The notes under the pieces were generated by a model. It was not told the origin of the DNA, did no database searches, and saw only the letters and a list, made by a program, of their open reading frames with translations. A stretch of DNA of 10,930 bases from Vitreoscilla stercoraria DSM 513 (GTDB taxonomy: Bacteria; Pseudomonadota; Gammaproteobacteria; Burkholderiales; Neisseriaceae). The stretch covers positions 1 through 10,930 of the forward strand of contig NZ_KB908043.1 of the NCBI RefSeq assembly GCF_000382305.1. Reading direction: 5' to 3'. The position numbers were made by a program, and so were the translations under genes. Of this stretch, positions 6,250 to 10,930 are shown one piece after another; position 1 is the first letter of the stretch, and every line of letters begins with the position of its first letter.

Positions 6250-7701
6250 TTATGAGTTTTCAGACCAGCCTGAAATGAATTTGCTGTCCATGAATTCTTC
6301 CAAACCATACACACCACCTTCACGCGCACGACCTGAAGCTTTCACACCGCCAAAAGCCGCGCCACGCGCACGACTCTTACCATTCATTTCCACCATGCCC
6401 GCTTGCAACAAGCGGCTCAAACGGCGACGACGTTCCAAATCAGACGTTTGCACATAATTGGTCAAACCGTAAATGGTGTCATTGGCAACGGCAACCGCTT
6501 CTTCTTCGGTATCAAACGGAATGATGGCCAAGACAGGACCAAAAATTTCATTGCGAGCGATGCCCATTTCATTGGTGACATTGGCAAAAACCGTCGGACG
6601 AACAAAATAACCTTCACTCAAATGCTCAGGCAAACCCGTACCACCCGCCACCAAAGTTGCACCTTCATCAATGCCCGCTTGAATCAAATCTTGAATTTTG
6701 TCCCATTGCAATTTGGAAATCACAGGACCGATGTGCGCACCTTCTTTGAATGCGACATCAACTGTGGTTTCTTCTGCCACTTGTTTGGCAATTTCAACTG
6801 CTTTGTCATAGAACGAGCGCTCTACCAACATGCGTGTTGGTGCATTACAAGATTGACCTGAATTGTAGAAACAATGGCGCACACCGCGAGCCACTGCATC
6901 GGCATCGGCATCGGCAAACACCAAGTTGGCACCTTTGCCGCCCAATTCCAACACCACTTTTTTCACAGTATCGGCAGAAGCTTTGGTAATGGCAATGCCG
7001 GCGCGTGTAGAACCTGTGAATGACACCATCGCCACATCTGGATGCACAGACAATTGCGTGCCCACACCCAAACCATCACCGTTGACCATATTGTAAACAC
7101 CCGCAGGCAAGCCTGCTTCGTGCATGATTTCTGTCCACACAATCGATGACAATGGCGCAATTTCAGACGGTTTCAAAACCACAGTATCGCCTGCCAAAAT
7201 CGCTGGAATCACTTTCAATGTCACTTGGTTCATCGGCCAGTTCCAAGGCGTAATGGCAGCCACCACACCCACAGGCTCCCAAGCCACCATGCTGTCATCG
7301 TTGCCATCTTTCAATGGGCGCACGAATTCAAAGTTTTTGAACGCTTCAATGAAGTTTTCAATGTGATAGACACCGCAATCGAATTGGTCTGCCAAAGACA
7401 TGTCTTGTGGCGCACCCATTTCTAAACTGATAGCGTCTGCCATGTCTTGCGCACGGCGATTGTAAATTTCTAAGATTTTTTCCACATAAGCCAAACGGGT
7501 TTCTGGCGCAGTGGCAGCCCATGCTGGAAATGCGGCTTTCGCAGCGGCAACAGCGGCATCCGTATCTACTTGATCGCCCAAAGAAATCACCGCCACAGCC
7601 TGTTCGGTTGAAGGATCAATGACTTCCAAGTCACGAGCCACAGCAGGATTCACCCACTGACCATTGATATAAAACTGACGGTAATCTTTTAATTGTGTCA
7701 T
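6250..7701 (-). CDS. NAD(P)-dependent aldehyde dehydrogenase family protein
   Basis: This 483-residue cytoplasmic enzyme of the ALDH superfamily oxidises an aldehyde to the carboxylic acid with NAD+ or NADP+. Key motifs are TPWNWPMNQ (151-159, oxyanion-hole Asn154), VVLKPSE (174-180), FTGSTRAG (228-235), LELGGK (251-256, general base Glu252), GQSCNAPTR (282-290, nucleophile Cys285), and EIFGPVL near 390. The signature GQSCNAPTRMLV and the overall order resemble the CddD/SSP0762-like subgroup, but the natural substrate cannot be read from the sequence. The near-C-terminal NGKSRARGAAFGGVKASGRARE is typical of that subgroup in placement. Translation starts at the ATG read from 7701, preceded by a strong AAAGGAG (7708-7714). 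The gene appears intact, monocistronic and convergent with the transporter gene. A candidate promoter and operator-like repeats lie upstream. Confidence 0.93.
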   Translation of the reverse strand: MTQLKDYRQFYINGQWVNPAVARDLEVIDPSTEQAVAVISLGDQVDTDAAVAAAKAAFPAWAATAPETRLAYVEKILEIYNRRAQDMADAISLEMGAPQDMSLADQFDCGVYHIENFIEAFKNFEFVRPLKDGNDDSMVAWEPVGVVAAITPWNWPMNQVTLKVIPAILAGDTVVLKPSEIAPLSSIVWTEIMHEAGLPAGVYNMVNGDGLGVGTQLSVHPDVAMVSFTGSTRAGIAITKASADTVKKVVLELGGKGANLVFADADADAVARGVRHCFYNSGQSCNAPTRMLVERSFYDKAVEIAKQVAEETTVDVAFKEGAHIGPVISKLQWDKIQDLIQAGIDEGATLVAGGTGLPEHLSEGYFVRPTVFANVTNEMGIARNEIFGPVLAIIPFDTEEEAVAVANDTIYGLTNYVQTSDLERRRRLSRLLQAGMVEMNGKSRARGAAFGGVKASGRAREGGVYGLEEFMDSKFISGWSENS

Positions 7702-7707
7702 GTACTG

Positions 7708-7714
7708 CTCCTTT
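7708..7714 (-). promoter_or_regulatory. Ribosome binding site of the aldehyde dehydrogenase gene
   Basis: On the minus strand AAAGGAG lies 6 bases before the ATG. It is close to the consensus and fixes the start codon at 7701. Confidence 0.8.
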
Positions 7715-7785
7715 GATGAAGTTGCGGTCTAAAACAACATGTTGGAATACTGCAGAAAAAACAAAGATGGCTTGAAATACATCCA

Positions 7786-7816
7786 CATCAAGATATCTTC
7801 ATGCCATATCAAGATA
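7786..7816. repeat. Pair of direct repeats ATCAAGATA, 22 bp apart
   Basis: ATCAAGATA occurs at 7786-7794 and 7808-7816, with starts 22 bp apart, or about two DNA helical turns. The first copy also contributes to the 10-bp palindrome AAGATATCTT (7789-7798). Position over and just downstream of the candidate -10 box suggests an operator, but no regulator is known. Confidence 0.4.
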
Positions 7817-7839
7817 CCTGAGAAGATTTAACTGTGCAA
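7811..7839 (-). promoter_or_regulatory. Candidate promoter of the aldehyde dehydrogenase gene
   Basis: Read on the minus strand, TTGCAC (7839-7834) is followed after 17 bases by TATCTT (7816-7811), about 110 bases before the start codon. This gives a moderate sigma-70 match. The -10 box overlaps one copy of a direct repeat (ATCAAGATA), and a 13-bp palindrome lies upstream of the -35 box. Both features are compatible with regulated transcription. Confidence 0.4.
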
Positions 7840-7850
7840 CACCCCCAACA

Positions 7851-7863
7851 TTCCTAATAGGAA
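7851..7863. promoter_or_regulatory. 13-bp palindrome upstream of the dehydrogenase promoter
   Basis: TTCCTA and TAGGAA flank a single central base. On the minus strand the palindrome lies 11 bases upstream of the candidate -35 box, a position suited to a transcription-factor site. It could also be chance in this AT-rich gap. Confidence 0.3.
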
Positions 7864-7925
7864 ATATATTTAACAAATAAGAAACATCACACAATTGAAG
7901 TATCAAGCCTTGCTATGGATTAAAA

Positions 7926-7955
7926 AAAGCGTCCTGTAAAATTACAGGACGCTTT
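7926..7955 (-). terminator. Intrinsic terminator of the trimeric autotransporter gene
   Basis: A perfect 14-bp stem, AAAGCGTCCTGTAA paired with TTACAGGACGCTTT around a 2-base AA loop, lies 22 bases beyond the adhesin stop codon. On the minus strand the stem runs into seven T residues (7928-7922), a strong terminator. The stem contains the same 13-mer as the hairpin at 6198-6224. Confidence 0.88.
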
Positions 7956-7977
7956 CAATCAGCTACATTCAAAAGAC

Positions 7978-8214
7978 TTAGTCAAGCATATACAACATGC
8001 CTGCGCCCGCACCGACAGAACCGTTAGGACTGCCTGTTGCCGAAGCCTTGAATACCCATTTGCCACCGTCAGAAATAGAAGAATAACCTACGGCATAACC
8101 AACTTGACCTTCATAAACACCAGTTGCCATTGACACACCGCTCTTACCTGGCAAGTAAACTTGTGGCAAGTTAGCGACTGCAATTGCTGTGGCGGTACCA
8201 GCTTGGGCTTCTTT
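7978..8214 (-). other. YadA-type membrane anchor domain (see 7978-8214)
   Basis: The segment from about NAVEKEAQAGTATAIA through VGYSSISDGGKWVFKASATG to the end has the YadA anchor pattern: a short helix followed by four amphipathic strands ending in glycine-rich VGAGAGMLY. This is the translocator of type Vc secretion. The coordinates are given from the high to the low end on the minus strand. Confidence 0.8.
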
Positions 8215-8328
8215 TTCAACCGCATTGATACGGTTGTTCAAATTATTGCCCATTTGCTGCAATTGACCCACGTTAACTGCATCAGTCGGCGCGCGACCTG
8301 CTGCCACGTTGGACAAGGTAACAGGTGC

Positions 8329-8370
8329 TGTACCATCGTTAGCATCAATCACACCATCGCCATTGACATC
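8329..8370 (-). other. EF-hand/dockerin-like calcium loop in the adhesin
   Basis: The residues DVNGDGVIDANDGT match the 12-residue EF-hand loop: D1, N3, D5, G6, I8, D9 and D12. Dockerin repeats have this DVNGDG start. It lies in the strand-rich insert between two neck motifs, close to the anchor. Calcium binding is an inference from the motif. Confidence 0.6.
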
Positions 8371-8682
8371 GACAGTCGATGGCGAACCACCTACCAATGT
8401 CAAGTTGTTGCTGGCAATACCACCGTTAGCGACAGTTGGCGTGGCTTCATTAGAATATTGAATCACACCAGCACCACCATTAGCCAATTGACCTAAAGCT
8501 TCATTGGTTTGATATAACTGACTACCATTAATCGCATCGGTACTGTCTGCATTAATGCGGCCTGCAGCGACATTGGTAATGGTACGTTCCGCTTTCGCAG
8601 CACCCACACTCACCGTACCCACAGGAGCCGTACCTGCAAAAGCCCTTTCTTCGGTATCCGTCGCCAAAATCTTAATGCCTGT

Positions 8683-9117
8683 TGTACCAACGGCAGCAGA
8701 TACTGTCGTGTTATGACCTAAAGCCACAGAACCTTGGAATGTCGCGCCATTGGCTTGGCTCATGTCTTCCGCATCTTTGCCAATTTTGACTTCATTACCC
8801 AAAACAAATGACTGGTTGGCATCAATCGTATTGTTATTACCAATACCATAAGCATTGTCAGCGTTGATGTAAGACGGGTCACCGATCGCACCAGAGTTGT
8901 TACCGTTAACCACGTTACCCGTACCAATACTGATAGACTGATTGCCCAATGCTTGCGAACCGTGACCAATCGCAATACTGCTTGCGCCGCCCACTACTGA
9001 ATCATGACCAATGACCACCGAACTGGTCGCTGCGCTATTGGCAGTGGTACCGTGACCAAAAGCCACAGTGCTGTCAGCACCCGCTTCAATAATCGCATCC
9101 ACACCAATCGCACTGGA
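8683..9117 (-). repeat. YadA-like head repeats in the adhesin
   Basis: About ten loosely conserved ~14-residue units with the SxxIG/SVAxG pattern (SSAIGVDA, STVAFGHGT, SVVIGHDS, SIAIGHGS, SISIGTGN, SGAIGDPS, YGIGNNNT, SFVLGNEV, SVALGHNT) are expected to fold as a left-handed beta-roll head. These heads are known in YadA and many related adhesins. This head lies near the membrane end, not at the tip of the protein. Confidence 0.8.
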
Positions 9118-9390
9118 GTTATTACCACCTGCACTTGAGTCGTTCGTGCTACCTAAACGACCTGGCGCATTGCTGCTGTTGGTATGGTGATATTGAATAC
9201 CAGTGGTATTCATGGCATTGATGGTATCAATAATATTCAATTGATCCGTCTGAGCTTGACCTTGTACGTTAAACGTATCAAACAAATGCTCCAAATCGCC
9301 TATTGTGTTTTGCACATTTTGCGTTTGTTGATTCTGTTGCAAGAAGTATTGATTCAATTGATACACATTGACTGCATCATTATCATTGAC

Positions 9391-9501
9391 ACCAGCTGCA
9401 ACATTGGTCACTTGTTTGCCACCTGCATCAATACCATTTTGATTGATGACAGGTCCTGTTTAGTTACCATTACCGTCTTTGAATGACAAACCATCTTGAT
9501 T
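9391..9501 (-). repeat. 37-codon repeat unit, copy B (contains the stop codon)
   Basis: This unit starts NQDGLSFKDGNGN and ends TNVAAG, and is homologous codon-for-codon with copy A at 9931-10041. The two copies are exactly 540 bp apart. The in-frame TAA is codon 14 of this unit; the equivalent codon in copy A is CCA (Pro). Confidence 0.8.
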
Positions 9502-10929
9502 CACCACCGTTTGATTGCCTGTTGCTGCATCTTTAGCCACCAAACCATCCGCACCGTAATGGGCAGATTGTGAACCATTGCTAACCGTGGTACCTGTTTT
9601 ATTCAAAGTCAAAGCCTGACCTTGGCCGTCATCGATTTTCACCGAATCCAATACCAAGTCTTTTTTCGTGGCAACGGTATAAACATCTTGACCAGCAGCG
9701 CCAACGGTTTGAGTTACAGTAATATTGTCACCTTGCACCACTTCGGTTTTAGCCGCTTGGGTTTGCGTATTCAAAGCTTGGAAAGCATCATGAATGTTGG
9801 TTGCACCTGTACCACCAATGTTTTGAATGTTCGGCGTAGCCTTACCATTGACATCTTGGTAAGCACCTGCACCTACCAAATCATGAATTTGGCTACCATT
9901 GACCGCATCACGCGAATCGGCAGCAATCGAACCTGCCGCAACATTGGTAATTAACAAATTACCTGCATTGATACCATTACTGCTAATCACTGGGCCTGTT
10001 GGCAAACCTGCAGCATCATTGAAGCTCAAACCATCCTGATTCAATAATGTATTACCTTGCGCCGTTTTCACTTCAAAACCTGCCTGAGTGAATTGGCTAT
10101 AAGTATCACTTAATGTGTCACCTGAAGTCACACTATCAACTTGAATATTTTTACTCAAATCAAATGTCACATTGCCATTATTATTACTGATGACCATGTT
10201 TTGATCGGTATTACTCAAATCAACTTGACCATTCGGTCCCACATTGTGAGCAGCGCCACCGTTAGTAGACAAATTCCAACCTGAAGTCACTTGGCCATTC
10301 AAATCATTCAAAGCGTCCTGAACATTGTTATAAGTATTGCCATTAACCGCCAAGCTCGCTTCTACTTTGCCGGTGGTGGTATTAAACGTGCTACCGCCGC
10401 CTAAAGAGCTGGCAGTGCTATTACCAACTGCATACAACTGGCTGCCGTTCACCGCATCGGTAGAGCTGCCTGAAATCACACCAGCTGCCACATTGCCCAA
10501 TACCATCGGTGTAGTCGTTTGACCATCGGCATTGCTCATAGAAGCCATCACGTTACCAGCATTCACCACAGTACCAGAACCATCTGCTTGAGTGTTCCAG
10601 TCGCCATTACTTTGTTTGTACACACGATCGCCATTGGCATTGGTATACACCACTGGCAATTGCGCTGCATCCACCACGCTTTGGGCATTCACATCAAAAG
10701 TGATATCGGTCACGCCATTGGCTTCCGTTGTCACTTTGGCTGTGGTCAACGTGCCATTGACGAAGTTGATTTTGTCACCCGGAGTCACAGTGCCTTTGGT
10801 CGTACCTGCTTGCTGTACGTCAAAGCCTGTATTCACATAAGTGTTCATTTGCGTCAATGCATCGCCCACATTGCCCGCAGCCGTCGCCAAAGTGTTGCCT
10901 GCTGCATCGGTGTAAACCACTGCATCGCC
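9460..10929 (-). CDS. Trimeric autotransporter adhesin, stalk region upstream of the in-frame stop (5' end outside the window)
   Basis: This is the passenger stalk of a YadA/Hia-like type Vc surface adhesin. The frame is open to the right edge (base 10929), so the signal peptide and N-terminal head lie outside. Within ~489 codons, tandem stalk modules include YTDAAGN-type and VYTNANGDRVYKQ repeats, NFVNGTLTTAKVTTEANGVT beta segments, a neck LGNVAAG..DAVNGSQLY (~10430-10502), a second neck ITNVAAG..DAVNGSQIH (~9883-9953), and GIN/FGG-like segments such as TTVSNGSQSAHYGADGLV. All are known from Hia/BpaA-type stalks by general pattern. The chain stops at TAA 9460-9462 after DGNGN, although the frame continues. 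If translated to that point it would lack the membrane anchor and could not be displayed as a trimer on the surface. Confidence 0.85.
   Translation of the reverse strand, partial: GDAVVYTDAAGNTLATAAGNVGDALTQMNTYVNTGFDVQQAGTTKGTVTPGDKINFVNGTLTTAKVTTEANGVTDITFDVNAQSVVDAAQLPVVYTNANGDRVYKQSNGDWNTQADGSGTVVNAGNVMASMSNADGQTTTPMVLGNVAAGVISGSSTDAVNGSQLYAVGNSTASSLGGGSTFNTTTGKVEASLAVNGNTYNNVQDALNDLNGQVTSGWNLSTNGGAAHNVGPNGQVDLSNTDQNMVISNNNGNVTFDLSKNIQVDSVTSGDTLSDTYSQFTQAGFEVKTAQGNTLLNQDGLSFNDAAGLPTGPVISSNGINAGNLLITNVAAGSIAADSRDAVNGSQIHDLVGAGAYQDVNGKATPNIQNIGGTGATNIHDAFQALNTQTQAAKTEVVQGDNITVTQTVGAAGQDVYTVATKKDLVLDSVKIDDGQGQALTLNKTGTTVSNGSQSAHYGADGLVAKDAATGNQTVVNQDGLSFKDGNGN
9931..10041 (-). repeat. 37-codon repeat unit, copy A (intact)
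   Basis: This unit reads NQDGLSFNDAAGLPTGPVIS and continues to TNVAAG with no stop codon. It is the intact homologue of copy B and shares its length of 111 bp. Confidence 0.8.
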
Positions 10930-10930
10930 T

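Larger units (their letters stand above)
7978..9459 (-). pseudogene. Trimeric autotransporter adhesin, C-terminal part downstream of an in-frame stop
   Basis: This is the same frame as the upstream adhesin part, separated only by TAA at 9460-9462. Counting residues from an internal GTG at 9411 (not a convincing start), the order is: neck motif TNVAAG..DAVNVYQL (2-19); Gln-rich coiled coil (~15-68); a head domain of 14-residue YadA-like repeats such as SIAIGHGSQALGNQSISIG (~99-243); neck TNVAAGR..DAINGSQL (279-299); a short strand-rich insert with an EF-hand-like loop (348-361); neck SNVAAGR..DAVNVGQL (367-384); and the YadA anchor (~400-477). Three anchor copies would form a 12-stranded outer-membrane barrel. 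Without readthrough this part has no signal peptide, so it cannot reach the surface. The final residues LYMLD are unusual, since anchors normally end in an aromatic residue. A separate restart at GTG 9411 is possible but unlikely. Confidence 0.85.

Noticed and set aside
8683..9117. Repetitive minus-strand DNA as a CRISPR or satellite array
   Set aside because: The periodicity is in protein residues (14-residue head repeats), with diverged DNA and no regular spacers.
9409..9411. GTG at 9411 as a genuine start of a separate downstream adhesin
   Set aside because: It lies within a neck motif, has no signal peptide after it, and homology continues upstream through the stop codon.

Overview
The window looks like a chromosomal segment from a Gram-negative betaproteobacterium, most likely a member of the Neisseriaceae. 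This rests on a UvrB that closely resembles neisserial UvrB as I remember it, a DNA-uptake-sequence-like 12-mer inside uvrB, two hairpins built from one shared 13-mer (a neisserial habit), and a YadA/Hia-type trimeric autotransporter. The genus cannot be fixed from the sequence alone.

Layout: (1) Positions 1-1910 are a nest of insertion sequences: the 3' end of an IS256-family transposase, then an IS30-family transposase remnant whose 3' end is split by a 1300-bp IS3-family element with 26-bp inverted repeats. The IS3 orfB carries an in-frame amber codon, so the element is probably not autonomous. (2) Positions 1910-2102 are an AT-rich leader with a small palindrome, followed by intact uvrB (+) and a clear intrinsic terminator. 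(3) A 615-residue Na+/phosphate cotransporter-family gene (+) with its own candidate promoter. (4) A convergent aldehyde dehydrogenase gene (-), with a perfect hairpin in the 78-bp convergent gap and an upstream region holding a candidate promoter and two operator-like motifs. (5) From 7926 to the right edge on the minus strand, the C-terminal ~980 codons of a trimeric autotransporter adhesin whose N-terminus lies outside the window. Its frame is broken by a single in-frame TAA at 9460-9462; the downstream part keeps coiled coil, YadA-like head repeats, necks and the membrane anchor.

The genes do not form one pathway. uvrB (nucleotide excision repair), the transporter (phosphate or other anion uptake) and the dehydrogenase (aldehyde oxidation) appear to be separate transcription units. 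The adhesin would be a surface protein if the stop codon were suppressed or reverted. Most noteworthy are the adhesin nonsense codon, which sits inside a 37-codon unit that has an intact homologue exactly 540 bp away; a dockerin/EF-hand-like calcium loop in the adhesin stalk; and the candidate uptake-sequence-like motifs. I found no tRNA, rRNA, CRISPR array or clearly new multi-gene system.
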